DNA from: Pithys albifrons albifrons
Taxonomy: Eukaryota > Chordata > Aves > Passeriformes > Thamnophilidae
NCBI RefSeq assembly: GCF_047495875.1
Contig: NC_092465.1
Location: 9,225,160-9,289,159, forward strand
Direction: 5' to 3'
Length of the DNA: 64,000 bases
Below are positions 12,060-25,050 of the stretch, piece after piece. Every line of letters begins with the position of its first letter. Positions within the stretch are counted from its first letter, which is position 1. The notes beneath the pieces are model-generated. The model was not told where the DNA came from and ran no database searches. It worked only from the letters and a program-made list of their open reading frames with translations. Position numbers and translations under genes: made by a program.

Positions 12060-13845
12060 ATAAATATAGAAGCTTTTAAGCAAGTCTCTTTATAGTTCTA
12101 GTGAATACATTGTCAGATAATTTTATTTGATAAGCAGTTTGTTAGGAATGTGATGTGTGGAATTTCCCTGGGAAACTTTTCACTTAAAAAAGGAGCTGTG
12201 GAAAAATAATTTGAAAATCATCCTGATAGGAAAAGAAATCTTAAGAACAGGAGCAGCTGAACTGTGTCCTACTTCCCTCCTCCACCTCTGCTTTTCAGCT
12301 GGTTTCAGACTAATATAACATTGTCTTACTAACTCGATTGCTTTAGTTGTGTCTTCCAACCATTGACCTTCTGATTAGATGTCATTAAAAAGTCTGCTTC
12401 ACCATCCAATGTTTTCTATGGGATGCCCTAACAAGATAATATAGGCAATGGCTTTTAATAGAAAGTGTAATTCCTCAGCTGTGAAGAACAAGGGTTTCCC
12501 AAAGTATCCACAAATCAAGACATACTTCAGATATAAACTAGTATAATTGCATTGGATTTTTAAAGGCTGGAGAACTGGCTTAATGGAAGTTGAGATATTT
12601 TTAGTATTAGATTATTTTCTATCACAGAATTAATCAGAGCATTGCTTATTACTCTGGGAAAAGAAGAAGAAGATGATCTCAGCCTCAAAATGTATTTTAG
12701 AGCTGAATTCAGTCCTGTACTTTCCTAAGTGCACTGTCACTGTGGTGATACTGCAAAGATGAAGATTATCAGCTAGTACATTTTATCTCTGTGTCGTATC
12801 CTCAGCCAAGCTGTGTTTTCACTAATATGGCTCACAGGACACAGCCGTGACCAGCCACGGCTGTTGATGCATGTCCTAGTGCTGATTTATCTTAATTGGA
12901 TTAACCAGTTCGATATTCAGAATTATTGTTACCTTCTTTCCCTTTTTGATGAGAATTTTACAAAGTATTGCCTCATATTTTGCATCAACTATTTTCTAAG
13001 AGGCAGGTATTTAGCATTACTTCACAAGCAGTTGGGTAGTCATGCTGCTCCATCCAAAGTTGCATTTTATTTTCCTGAAGAAAGAGAGGAAAAGAGCAAG
13101 TAATTTGTCTCCACCACAAGAAGTTCTCTGCGACTTTCTGTTGCTGCTATTGTTGAATGCGCCCAAACGGTGAGAAACAATCTGGGAATTGAAATTGTTG
13201 CTGGATGCTGTGTCAAAGAACAGCCCATCAATCTTGGAAGAAATTTTAAGGGAACAGGTTTTTCATGCCTGTGCGCTGGTAGGAAGCCAAGAGTGTGTTG
13301 CCATTTGATGGTAAAATCAGTGTACACCTGTTCCAACCAGCTGGCGACATAACCTATGTCAGAGGGATATGTCACTGCCGCACCAGCCCAAACTGCTGGC
13401 GGTGTCTGCATGACAGCCAGGGAAGACAGAAAAAGGAACTTGGGGACCAAAAGAGGAGGAGTTTACAGTGCCATTTCAGGGACACAGATGTGTGAAGAGT
13501 GTGATAAAAGAAGGAAACATTGGAGGGAATAAGCTCAAACAAAAAACCAAATGTCATTTGCATGATGTAATTATGGCCAGCCATTGACTGCTTCGTAATA
13601 ACACTCAGTAGGGCAATGTTAAACCTACTGTGAGTGCTAAAAAGGCCTCAGCTTGAAAAAAGGTCAGTGTGAATTAGTATATATTTGCAGATTAATTCTG
13701 AACGTTATATCATAAATTTTATAGCCTAGCAGTTACTGGTGTCTGGTGAAGATGAAAATAATTCAATTCAGACAGGATTAATTCAGAAAGGACTAACATC
13801 TAGCTTGTCACTTTAATTTGTAGGGAATGAAGAAAATGGAGATAT

Positions 13846-13892
13846 GTTAATATATGTGCATATTGTGTGTATGTAACATATATGTATGTGTA
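13846..13892. repeat. Degenerate TG/TA dinucleotide tract
   Basis: Mixed TATG, TGTG and CATATA units, imperfect throughout, consistent with an old decayed dinucleotide microsatellite. Confidence 0.6.
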
Positions 13893-16800
13893 AGACAAAG
13901 TTGTTATATCTCCTGCTGTGTTGCATCAAATTCTCAACCAAAATCATGAGCCGCTTTAAACGCAGAAACACTATGAAGTCTGCTGTTTTTAGACTAACTG
14001 GATTTTGAGTTCAACTGCAGTTTTCTTCTTTTTAAAAAACAAATCCTGCCAGCCCTTTACTAGTGTAAATGCTTATGCGAGTGTGTGTCAGCTGAGGATG
14101 GCGTTGCTTGATCAATTGACCAGTGTTCAGTCTTTCTGCTCCCCTTGTACCCTTATATATATTTTTAAGCTCCTGTATTCTGGATGTCCTATCATGAATT
14201 TCAAGGCCCAAAGTTAAATTGTGGTGTTCCATGTGCAGTGTGTCCTCAGAAAGAGAAGAAGGAGGCAGCACAGGACCATGAGTGCAGAGCAGAGGTGCTT
14301 GTATTTAGTTACAAACTTTGCTATGGACTCTGAGTGCCTTTGAGATTATCACGAAGGATTGCTTTGGGTTTGTGTGGGCTGACAGGTCGAGATCCTTGTT
14401 GTAGCAGCTAGTAATCTGGAGGATAAACACAGCTGTAAACATGAAACCCCTTTCCTGGTCACTGCCTGGCTCAATAGGCACCCAAGTGCTACCAGTGCTT
14501 TATCCCAGTACAGGTGCCTGCAGCCACAGACAGGACGTGGAGTGGGGTTCATGGCAGTGGTCTGTTTGACATTATTTTACAGTGACAACACCCAAACTGA
14601 GATGCTCTTTTCTTGAGGAAGAAGTTGAGACAACACCCTAAAAGATGAGGAGGCGAGAAGCTTCAGCCATCTGGGGGTTTTAATCCTCTCTCAATTTCTT
14701 GCACAATGGACATGTGTCTATTTTCAGAAGAAATCTCAGCTTGAGGCCAAGTGGAAAAAGTTCTTTGCAGTGGGCTGGAGTGAATTGTTACATTTAAGAC
14801 AGCTATTCTGTGTGGTGTATGTCCCTTGTCTCTTCACAGGGCCAAGTGGTCAACATGCAGGAGGACTTACCTCTAGCGTAAAAGCCACATCTTTCCGCAA
14901 ATACTTCACAGGAAATCAAGCTGCTTTTTCCCTCATCAGAAATTTTAACACCTAGCTTCATCCTTTATTAAGCAGAACCTTAGTCTAATTCCCAATTCCC
15001 ATTTGGTAAAATGACAAATTATATAAAATTTTACAAATATATACACATAAAATCAAATTAATATAAATGCAATTTCTTCTTTATGAGATAGCCCTTATTA
15101 TAAAGTGTATAGTATCTAGCCCAATATACTTTAAATGACATAGGAGTAAGTTATCCATAATTTCCTCTGCATCTTTTTCCTTTATAGTCTTATTAGAGAC
15201 ACACAAGTCCTGAACTACAGATTCTTAAAGTAATTAAAAGAGATTCCTTTAAGAATTTTTGTAGCAGTGAATATATGCTGTTTTCTGTCTTCAACATACT
15301 GGATAAGGTCTGAAATATCAACTACAGAGCAGAGGGAAACAAAAATGTCATTATGCTTGGGACTATTGATAGAGTTATGTTCTTGATTCAAATGGATTCT
15401 TTGATAATTGAGGAGTTTATTCTTATTATTTTCCTAAGATTGGATGAGAAATTTTGCTTTCATGAAAATAGGCATTGGCATTAATTTCTTTGGTTTTCAT
15501 CCCCCCCAAAAAGGTGATATTAAAATTTAGTCTTACAACTAAAAACTACCACAATTCAGCCTGAAAATAAAGCAGCAAACCAAAATAAAAAGGAGATTTT
15601 TCTGACCTCTTATCAAAATCCCATATTTCCTAGCCAAGGCTCTCATGGCTAGAGCTGACATACCTTCAGCACAAGGTTGTCATGAGAGGACACAGCACAA
15701 CAGCACACTGGGCTGTGAAAAATGAGAGCTTCAGCCCATGTGCTGTTTTCTGCCATATCAGGGCTGCCTGCTCAGGTTATAAGATAACTTTAAAAGTCAA
15801 CCTTGGTCAGCAAGATCCTTCCAGCATTACGGATCTTCAGGGTTCTCCCAACTTAATTTTGATTGTTCAGTGGTAATTCTGGGAAAAGGATCCTGATATG
15901 CTCTGTCCATCAGCCAGAAGATTGAAAAATGGCCTTAGTGTTTGGCCAGTCTTCTGGACTGGGCTGGAAGACCCTATTGACAATATTCTGTGGTTTAATC
16001 TTTAAGAGGAAAATATAATGTGAGGTAACTTAGTCACTTGGTGCCCCAAAAGAAACAGAAGAAGCACAAGGGTGAACTGCATCAGTACAGTCTTATGAAA
16101 TTTTCCCACCTGAATGCTCTAGTCACCAGAGCTTCACTTTTCATTCAGTTCCTATATGTGTAAGCAACTAGTTCAGCCAAAATTTTGCACTATTTGTCCT
16201 ATAGGCAGTGGGATTTTCTAAGAAATCATCAAAATCTCCAAAGTCATAAGTAGACAAAAAGAAAATACTACTTTGAGCAAGAGGTCAAAAGCAAAACCAG
16301 AGCTTCTGCAAGGTTGCTTGGATATCACAATGTGCCTGATATTATCCAGAACTACTGAGGAAACTGGAGCACTCTGAATATAAAATATTTAAAAATAGTT
16401 TCATGACTACATAAATACCTTTGGAGTCAGAATTTAATTGAAACTTAAATTCTTTGAGAGTTATTAGTCATTAAAAAGAATGACCCTCTATTTAATTTTT
16501 AGATTTTAATCTCATATTCTTTTCTCTCCCATTAGCTCAGAAACCAGCTTGTTATTGCCCCTTAAGGCTTTCTATATAATTAAATATTCCTGAAACTGCA
16601 AATGATAGCTATACTGGAAGAACTTGAATCAGAGTAAAGCAGTTATTTACAATTTTTTTATGTTTTGAGGGTTCAGTACTTGAGTCTGCTTTTACTCATG
16701 CCAGGTATGGGTCATACTTTTCTTGCAGAGAAATGGGTATTTTTTTCCCCCAGCCTTGGTACAATCATGAGTAGGTACCATGTGTCTGTGAAGACTCATA

Positions 16801-19079
16801 GCTCTTTTAGATTAGGAAGATGAAGAAGATATTTCTGTAGGGGATTGTTAACAACAGCCAAGAGGTAAAACCTTCCAGGGTCTGGAAACAAGGGACCAGA
16901 GCATACACTTGGTAAAATGTGTGGTGTGTGCATGGGGATTGTTTTATAGGCAATGTATGATTTATGAAGTCCTTAACTGTAAAAACCCTTACTTGTAAGT
17001 GCTGTATATTTTTTGGTAAATGGAGTGTTAGATAAGTAGATCATGTGGTGGACATAGAGCAAGTATTTAATAATCTAGGAATATGTGGTATAATTTAACC
17101 AACAGTGCATGTGATTGCTGGTGATGCACCATTCCAGCATACTGATATCCATTTACATTTTTATATGTCTAGTTATTGGAGTATCCAGGAGGAGAGCAGC
17201 ACAATGACTATATAAATAAATACAAGACTAAGGTCCACTTTCAGGGGCCAGGCCAACTCTGTAAAACTATTCTTTTTGGCAGAACTGAGCACTTAAAAGT
17301 TCTGTGAGAAATTAGCCACAAAAAAAAGGAGTCTCTGGAGAGCCTCTGGAGAGAAAAGCTCTCTGAAACCAATTCACAGTCAGACCAGGCGGAAGCAACA
17401 ACATGAGTGAACATCCTACATGAAGAGAGTGTTTCTGACCAACCTCAGTGCTCATGCAAATTTTTTTTAAGGACAAGCAGGCTTGAAATTGTCCCCAGTA
17501 CTAATTAGGTCCTAAGTTTAGAAATAAGCAAGAAAACAAAACTTAGAGATGGGGAGATTCTAGATGAAAGATGAGCATGAATGGGAAACTACAGTTAGCA
17601 AACACAATTCTTTTAAATGGAGCCTGAGGTCTGTTCTGAGCGACTCCTGTATAAAGTATGCATGATGAAGGGAAAAGAAGGTTACTGGAGAAGGTGGTGG
17701 GAATAGAGGTCAGTTCTTAGCTCTGCTAGAAGCTTCCTTGGGCATACTCTTAGTCCATATAAAGTTTAACTCAATAGGGCGCTGGACTTTCCTTGAAACC
17801 ACCACATACTATGCTGATGAAAGAAGTGATAGCAATGAAAACATGCCTGGGTTTTGTGCAGGTGCAGCATGTTTTTTTTCAAATTCCATCATCTGCCACT
17901 TTCTATGCCTCTTGGTTTTACTTTGCCACAAAAAGCAAGAAAGAGGATTATTTAGGAAAATGCAGGTGGCAATAATTACCAACTGTATCCCAGGTAGTTT
18001 GAGTAACACTGTTCCCATTTTCTGGTAAATCTAGAGATTTGTTTGTGTGCTTTGAGGTTGGATTTACTGACTAAAAATACAGTCAAACAAGAAAAATACT
18101 GTGAAAATATTTGATTGCTCAATATAAAACCAAAGATTGGTCTTGTAGCACTGAATCAAAACCAATATATCTTCAGAAGTATATACATATGTTGCTACAG
18201 AGGTTTAATAAAGCACTTTGCTGCCTGCCAATATCCAGAGAAAAAATCAGACTAATGAGTTTGTACTGTTGGTTTGGGTGAAAAGATTCTTTTGAATGGT
18301 TTGACCTACCCGACCAGTGATAAGTGTGTTCTGATTTTTGTATTAAAATGCTTCTTCCAGATGCATGTGTCCTGGATAAAACTGGGGTTTGGATGAAGGA
18401 TAACTGACTTGGATGGATCTGATCATATCAGTGGTGAAATTAGCTAGAAAGGGGAAATGTTGGGACAAAAGCATCATTTTTTCATGGCTTTTCCTTGAGA
18501 GCTAAGAGAGTGTTCAAAGCTTCTGGACTTGCAAAGACAGCTGTAATCAAAACTGTTTCTCCATTTAAAATTTACTGGCATACTGCATCTATTTTTGTCA
18601 AACAACCTCAGCAATTTAAGTTTTGTCACATCTGCCTAAACGAAAATAAGTCCCTGCTTTGCCACTGAATGTCTGAGCTTTTTTATTAATTACATCTTGT
18701 TTCTTTTTTAATCATTAAATCTTATGCTTTATTTAATTAAATATTGCAGAATATTTCTTAGCCATGAAGAGAAGAAAGTAATACTCTTCAGTATAAGAAA
18801 CACTATATTATGGTGGGAATAGATTTTAATATTTATATAAGGAAAAATGTTTACAGTGTAGAATGGTATACTCAATGACCCAAAGGGCTTCCTTCGAAAC
18901 TTAAAATGTCCATATGCTAATTTCAGATGTGACTGCATACTTCTGCTGTCCTTTCTTTGATCCTCTTTCTTTCCCACATCAGTGGCATTTATCTGACTCT
19001 CATTATTATATCATCAGGGCTTCTCAAATTGCCCTATATTTGTTCTTGTAACATCCATCTGAAGTGGTTAAGTGCCTGT

Positions 19080-19230
19080 GCTTTCACTTCACAGGCTGGG
19101 AACCAAGGAGAAGGAACTAAGTGACATGTCCAAGAACACTTGCAGAAGGACAATGGTAAGCAGACTCAGAAATAAGCCTTACAACTCCCAGACAAGCCCC
19201 AAATACCAGCTAGCAGGACTCCCTTACCTC
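19080..19230 (-). mobile_element. MIR-like ancient SINE remnant
   Basis: The plus strand shows CACTTCACAGGCTGGGAACC, then GAACTAAGTGACATGTCCAAG, then a block corresponding to CACACAGCAAGT...GGCAGAGC, and finally a CTCCCAGAC block. This is the antisense order of the MIR/CORE-SINE landmarks (TTTACAGATGAGGAAAC, TTAAGTGACTTGCCCAAG, GTCACACAGC, CTGACTCCCAG). It is immediately followed by an L2-type tail in the next entry. Confidence 0.55.
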
Positions 19231-19234
19231 TTCT

Positions 19235-19380
19235 TGTAGTACTGCTCTTAGGCTCTCTTTTTTTACAGCCTTGAAGGCAGGGAATCAATCTCAGTGATTG
19301 TTCTCTATCTCAGTGCCAAGGACATCTAAGCATATATCTAAACGTGAGTAGTAACAAGTAGGTTCTAGGTATGGGATTTT
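19235..19380 (+). mobile_element. L2-like 3' tail remnant
   Basis: CCTTGAAGGCAGGGAATC, then TTGTTCTCTATCTCAGTGCC, then a GAGTAGTAACAA block. This resembles the 3' untranslated end of L2-class LINEs (CTTGAGGGCAGGGACT, TGTATCCCCAGTGCC, CATAGTAGGTGC). The tail is shared with some MIR subfamilies, so it could be part of a composite with the preceding element, although orientation appears opposite. Confidence 0.45.
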
Positions 19381-22300
19381 CTCATCTAACTCAAGAATTC
19401 AGTTCTCGTACGTAAGTTCAGACAGCTGAGTTAACTGTCTTGCTGCCTCTTCAGTCCAGAAAAAGATGTTTTGAGAGTGTTTTTCATTTAAGGGGGGGAA
19501 AGGTTTCACACTGCAAGTACTATCTAGATGCTATCTTCTGATAATTCAGTGCAGAAGTTAGGTACGGGGAATCCTAACTGATTATTGTTTCCAAGCTAGC
19601 AGAAGGGCTTGCTCTAACATTTCTTACCCATCTGTGTGCCCACTATCAGTACACTCAGACTCTTTTAAGAGGACAAAGATGCTGCTGGAAGGACAAGCAA
19701 AACATGACTGCATGATCATGTAGCATGGGGCAGACTACTTATAACCTAACCCTCTGCACAGCAAAGATTTTAGTACATGATAAGTGGATGCAAAAGCACA
19801 CTGAACAGATCACTGAGGGAGAGGGGGCAAGCTTTAGCTAACAACAAACTGCAGTTTCTAAAGGTGGACTGTGTTATGTTTCATAGTAGATCAACAGAGT
19901 AGGAAACAGGATAACCTAATTTTTATTCAGCTTCTGTAGTCCACTTAGTCCCATATTATTGATACAAAAAAGTCCACATCCCAAAACTATGTTGTCACAG
20001 TGACTTTTATTTACAAACAATAACAATTGAGCTAAACTTTGAATGTGTTACTTTAATTTCCTTCCATCTTGTTTTCTTCTTTGTAACATATGTGAATTAA
20101 TACACTTGAGTTTTAAGGAAAGAGTTTCTTAGGCTTTCTTCTAATGCATCATGAGCTAAATAGTTCTACTGGTCACTGATTAAGGAAGGCTAACCTAATG
20201 AATTAAACATTGGCTGGAGAGCATGGCTTTCAAAGAGGACTTTCTATGTAGGGTTGCCATGCTGCTATCCATGATTTCCCAGGAAGAAATATGCATGCAT
20301 GCATTATGGAGATGGATTCCCAGTGTGCAGTAAGCCAGGCATATCGGGTTTATTGTGCATGTGTCGACATTTTTTGGCACATTCATGAACTCGTCCAACA
20401 CATTTTGCCTGCATCTTGCAGTTGATATGTAGCAGATTTTCCTCTGTCCAGGACTTGCCAATGACCACAGACCAAAAAGAGGTACTGCCAAGCTGCCAGA
20501 TATGCAAGAATGGCTACTGTCCTCGAATGCCATAAAAACAGATTTCCAGGAGGAGAAAGAGGACATGTTTGAGTTTTTTGGACAAGTGATTATCCTCATC
20601 CCATGTTTTATCATGAGGCAATTACACTGTTAGGTTACACTAAGTGATGCTGTAAGATGAAACTGTGTTAGTAAAGAGCAAAAATTATTCTAGATGTAAA
20701 TTTTCAGGAGTTGTAATCCATGAAAATACATTTCAAATCATTGCAGCCCTCTCTAAATTTCAATATAAGTTGATGCGCTTCAAGACATCCCCAAAGGAGA
20801 TCCACGAGATATTTTTCACTCTTTAGAGAGAACCACTTATTATCATCTTGTATTGCTCTAAAGACTAGTTGGGGTTTTGTCTTTTCCTTTTCTTCTTTGT
20901 GACTTCCTTGGAGTCTGAAGGTCATTCCCAATATAGTGTTGCAAAAAGGAGCAGGTCTAATGAGTGGAACAGGGTTTGAGGCAGCTGATTTAGAAGAATA
21001 AAAGTTGACCACAGAAGCAGAAGCTGCTTTTCTCTTAGACAATTCTTTAAAGCAAGCACAGTAACTTGCTCTGATTTCCCATCTGTTCTTATACTTCTTT
21101 TTTTAATGTCATCCCCCAGACATTGCTTTCTGTCTGACAGAGGGCACCTCCTCACCTTCCCAACCTCAAGTTATTCTTTCCTGACAAAAACACTTGAGCA
21201 TGAAGAGAAGAAACTCTTTGCCCTTGAGAATGTTTGCTGCTAAGCTGCATTTACCCCTCCATTGCATCATGAAAATCAGACTTCACCTGAAGCTCCAGTT
21301 ATATTTATAATTGCATGAAGGGATATGGCACTAAAATTGTGTGGGTTTTGCTTTATGTGATTTGTTTATAACTTAACATGGCACTTAATAAAAAAGCTCT
21401 ATAAATCAAATGATACAAACAATCATTCCTTTATCAGGAAATTACTTGTGCAAAGTATTGGTTAGTGGAATGAGTCTTAATGAAATTCAGTCAAAAGCCA
21501 CAGATCTGAGAATGAACCAGAGCCTCCTAATAGAAGAAGGTTCTATTTTTCCTGTAAGGTTCAGAGATTCAGACAATAAAATAGTGATTTAATAGACTTT
21601 AAGTCAATCAAGATGATACAATAGTGCTAATTAGCCTTTTATGCCTAATTCACAACTAATTCTGTTTTCTACTTATTTATGTTCTAAAGTGGCCCTGATG
21701 AAATTTTTAATATTTCACCTTAGCTGAGGATTCATTTTTACGCTGGCTGATAATTTTCTCATATATAGCTTGAAATTGTACTCTAGATAATTTTGCATAG
21801 TAGTATATCTGCATGTCAGGACCATTGGCTGCTGTGCTGAATGGCTCTTCAGAGCTGACAACTGGATAATAGCTTTACTTTCAACCAGCAGAGGAAGTCA
21901 AGAGCAAAAGTGTAGAGATAATGTGAATATAATTCATTATTCAAATATGCAAGTGATGAACTGAAAACAAAGAGGGAAGAGTAATAATAGTGTCATTATT
22001 TTTATTACTCTTGTTTTGCAAACGTAGCGTGAAACATTAAAGTAGATCTTTGAGAGATTCTGAACTGTACAGTGACAAATTTACTTTCTTGGCAATATTG
22101 ATAAAAGGAAAGTAAATCAGACAGGTTTCTGCAGAAGGTATGCTGCACTGTTAACTCTACTATTAAATATTTTCATGTTGCCTTTTGCTCTTTAAAATTC
22201 ACATTATTAGTTACTCTTTAGAAGCCTGATCAGTGACTGGAAGAAAGTGCATTGTTGTTCTTGTGGCTCTATTTAGTTAAGACAATCTTCAAAGCTTGTA

Positions 22301-23190
22301 AGTCTTTGTAGCATGACTAACAAAGGCCAAATAGTCAGGTTATACAAAGCTTTCCTTGAAAAATGAGGAATTTGCATGTGATAGCAAAACAACCTCTGTG
22401 AAAACAGATACAGATTTTAATGAAATAAGAAGCTAAAGAGCATCCATTTAACAACTGAAGTGCTTTCCCCCTACTATGTTGTTTGACACTTTACATTTCA
22501 TATCACCTTGTTCATTTTTCCAATGCTTAGATGAAGGTTTATTTAAATAATTTCTTAGTGCTTTTAATTTTTTGAGTGTACATACCATAACACATAGAGA
22601 CTTATGGAAATAAAGATGAAAACCTGCTAAACTTACAGCAGGGTAATGGAAGTGCCCTGCAAAGATGACATTCCTGTTTTGTGGGGCACTGTGGCCAACA
22701 CTCTTTTCTGTAGGCAGATTATGCACCAGAGAAAGAGAAATAAAATACAAAGGAGGTGTCACCTCTGCATGAATAAGTAACAGACAGCAAGGCAGAACAT
22801 CTGGAAGGGCCCAGGTACAACCATTCCCTATCTCAGTTTAAAATCTCTTTGTAGCTGCATAGAAAGGCTTTGTGGATTATTTTTATAGTACCTGCAATGT
22901 GTGCATTAGTTGTTGATCATACTGCAAGAGACTGTACGACACACTTTTATGAAAACTGCCCAGACTTTACTGGCCAATTTGACATGCAGCTGTTATGAGG
23001 TCACACCTCTCTGGGAGAGCCAGAGTGGGGGCCATTCTGCAAGGGGTTAATTTGAGGTAGGGAAGAAGGGGATTGTGGCAGTTAAAAACAGCATTACCCT
23101 TGTATTTCTAAAAGTAAAGTTTCTTGAAGTAGGCAAGCCAGGCAAAGCCTGAGAAGAAGAGAGGATTTCCCTGAATACCTGAATGGGATA
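19381..23190. other. Non-coding DNA, no supported gene
   Basis: The longest frame is a 139-codon minus-strand frame (20195-20614), overlapped by a 67-codon Cys/His-rich frame in another register. Neither matches a family I know, and there are no splice signals that would join them. A 112-codon minus frame at 20704-21042 is likewise unsupported. Purine-rich and AT-rich DNA makes up the rest. Confidence 0.55.
21590..21800. promoter_or_regulatory. Candidate conserved non-coding element (weak)
   Basis: AT-rich DNA with several homeodomain-type cores (GCTAATTAGC near 21630, CTAATT repeated at about 21645-21660) and no repeat signature. Listed only because the texture resembles enhancer-type DNA; nothing here demonstrates conservation. 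Confidence 0.2.
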
Positions 23191-23194
23191 GGGA

Positions 23195-23260
23195 ATACTC
23201 AGGAATATTGAGACACATAGCAACTAAGGGTGTTGCCCAAGGTCAAAGAAGTTCAAGGGA
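23195..23260 (-). mobile_element. MIR-like fragment (weak)
   Basis: A GAGACACATAGCAACTAAGG block followed by TGTTGCCCAAGGTCAAAGAAG resembles antisense MIR (GAGGCACAGAGAGGTTAAGT, ACTTGCCCAAGGTCACACAG). Only about 60 bp can be matched, so chance similarity is possible. Confidence 0.4.
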
Positions 23261-23639
23261 GTCATCTCCCTACATTCAGTTCATTGCTGCTCTCAAGACT
23301 GCCTCTGTCAGCTTCACAAGCAATATTTTGCCTTCTAAGTCAGTGATAGATTGAGAACTCAGAGAGAGTTAGCATTCAACTCTGAAAGTTTTACCATTTC
23401 ATTGCAAATTTGTAAAGGTATGAAAAGCTAAAATGAGTAGAAGTACCACAAAGGTTTGCACTATATTGTAACTGTTGATGGGTCTAAATCTCTTCTGACT
23501 TAGATTATAAACAGGTAAATCCCATTGTTTTCTTATTTACAGCAAGTTAAACTGTAGGACACTTGCCATTTAATGCCTTTCATTGTTCTTTCTAATTTTT
23601 TTACCTTTATTTCACATCTGCAACTTGTACCCAAACCTG

Positions 23640-24010
23640 AAGTAACCTTTCTTTCTGAATAACTGATACAGGTTTGGTGCAGCCTCCAGCTGGAGAGCCT
23701 AAAGGGTTGTCAGAGTTCCCCAGAGCTACAATTTCAGAAACAGACTCTGTGAAGATATGGCCAAGGCTGAAATGTGAACTGGAGGTTTCACAGCTAGCTT
23801 TACTTGCTCTTATGATTCTGAAAGAGTCACTTAGATTGCAAGTAAAAAAACTATTTAAGCACATGCTCAACTTCAGTGGGACAGAAGCCTCTGCTTGCAG
23901 AAGCATGTGTTTCAGCACTGTCTTGAAAAAATATGGTTTCCTGTATCAGGGCTTTTAATCTCTCCATTCTCCAGTTCTCCATCTGTTAAAAAGAATTAAC
24001 AGGTGGCAGA
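23640..24010 (+). mobile_element. Old interspersed repeat with hairpin core and MIR-like end
   Basis: An imperfect inverted repeat (AAGCACATGCT at 23857-23867, AGCATGTGTTT at 23902-23912, 9 of 11 pairs) brackets a CTTCAGTGGGAC block, and a TATCAGGGC motif follows at about 23944. This arrangement (AAGCAC.TGCTTAA arms around a TCAATGGGAC centre, then GGATCAGGGC) occurs in old interspersed repeats that I associate with reptile and bird genomes, but I cannot name the family. Downstream, CAGTTCTCCATCTGTTAAAA near 23974 resembles the sense-strand MIR landmark CAGTTTCCTCATCTGTAAAA. Two overlapping open frames here (23607-23918 minus, 23674-23958 plus) are byproducts. Ends are approximate. Confidence 0.45.
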
Positions 24011-24739
24011 AAGGAAATGTTGTTATCTGTCTTCTGTTAGCTCTTGAAAGCCTCTGACTCTGGGTGCATGGAGCCACAATCTCAGTGAGCCCTCAGCCTG
24101 TACTGAAGCATCTCTGTCACATTACAATGAAATAGAATAATTTTGCAGTTACTTAACAAGGATATTATCCAACACTGAGATGCCCAAAAGAAGGATTCTG
24201 AGGAATGGGGAGAGACTGTTGACCTTCCCAGATGAAGATACAACCGTGCAGAGAACCCCATGCATTGCACTTCAGCACCAGAAATGCAGTGGCTTCACTG
24301 CTCTGTTGGACAGGTATTCCTGACGCTGAGACCAGACAGACCAACCTTTTCTTGGACAGCCTCAGAAAGCAGAGGAATGGTCCTCCTAAATATAACATCA
24401 ATTGCTAATTAATGACATACTTACACTTCAGTAAATACCAGTAAGCATTAACTTCTAGAGTACAATTGCCTTAAGGTGATGATCTTCACCCTGAGAACAG
24501 TGATCCAGAGCATTAGGAAGCTGGCCAGGCGCAGCAGGAGCTGAAATAACCAAGTCTGAAAAATCTCCAGTTCTGTTCCTCTGTCATGGATAAAGCCAAG
24601 CCCAGAAACCAGTTATACTTGGATGCTACACTCCCTGGCTTGGAAAGACTCACATTGCAGAAGAAAGTTCTTCATTAATTATTAGTAGTAGTGTTTGTTT
24701 GCATAGTATTATGAAGGCCCCATATGCAATACAGAGGAG
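24011..24739. other. Non-coding DNA, no gene seen
   Basis: Short overlapping frames only (62-78 codons, minus strand, 24082-24401). No repeat or RNA gene was recognised. Confidence 0.55.
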
Positions 24740-25050
24740 AATAAATAGTTATAATCTAATTAGATGAGACAATTAAGAATGGGGAAAGAATATAAAAGAG
24801 AGAACAAAAGGATAATTAACCAACATTTCATTAATGCCAATATTTTTCCTTTTGTTTGGCTCTTTGAAGTTTCTTCATTGCTTATTTTTTAAATAATTTC
24901 TTTTTAAATTAGTAAAATCATTTCAATTTTCACTTTGGCTCTGTATAAACTGGAGAAATGGCTTCTCATTAGAAATGTATTAATTAACATGATAATAAGC
25001 ATGATCCTGCCTCATGGATAAAGGCAGCTCTTTCCTATTAAAGGAGTGAG
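24740..25050. promoter_or_regulatory. Candidate conserved non-coding element
   Basis: Repeat-free AT-rich DNA with many ATTA/TAAT cores (CTAATTAGATGAG near 24757, GGATAATTAACC near 24812, TATTAATTAAC near 24980) and TTTGTT/ACAAA SOX- or FOX-like words. It gives way to ordinary GC-richer sequence at about 25060. Base texture fits a developmental enhancer, but this is inference and untested. Confidence 0.25.

Larger units (their letters stand above)
9641..19075. other. Non-coding DNA, no supported gene
   Basis: About 9.4 kb without a believable gene. A 127-codon minus-strand frame (13067-13450) begins with a signal-peptide-like hydrophobic run but lies over open frames on the other strand and has no family resemblance. 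A 96-codon frame at 12813-13103 (+) is equally unsupported. Simple-sequence tracts occur at 10139-10156, 12034-12059 and 13846-13892. The remainder is AT-rich single-copy-looking DNA. Confidence 0.55.

Noticed and set aside
13067..13450. 127-codon minus-strand frame starting with a hydrophobic, signal-peptide-like run
   Set aside because: Open frames overlap it on the opposite strand, no domain or family is recognisable, and no splice or promoter context is visible.
14825..14960. Acceptor-like tctcttcacag followed by a 39-codon open stretch
   Set aside because: No convincing donor and no known protein similarity.
17155..17225. TATATAAATAAATACAAG block resembling a MIR-type tail
   Set aside because: The upstream part does not fit, and AT-rich words of this kind are common by chance here.
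20195..20614. 139-codon minus frame with an overlapping Cys/His-rich 67-codon frame, considered as a frameshifted pseudogene
   Set aside because: Cysteine spacing fits no family I know, and joining the two frames gives nothing recognisable.
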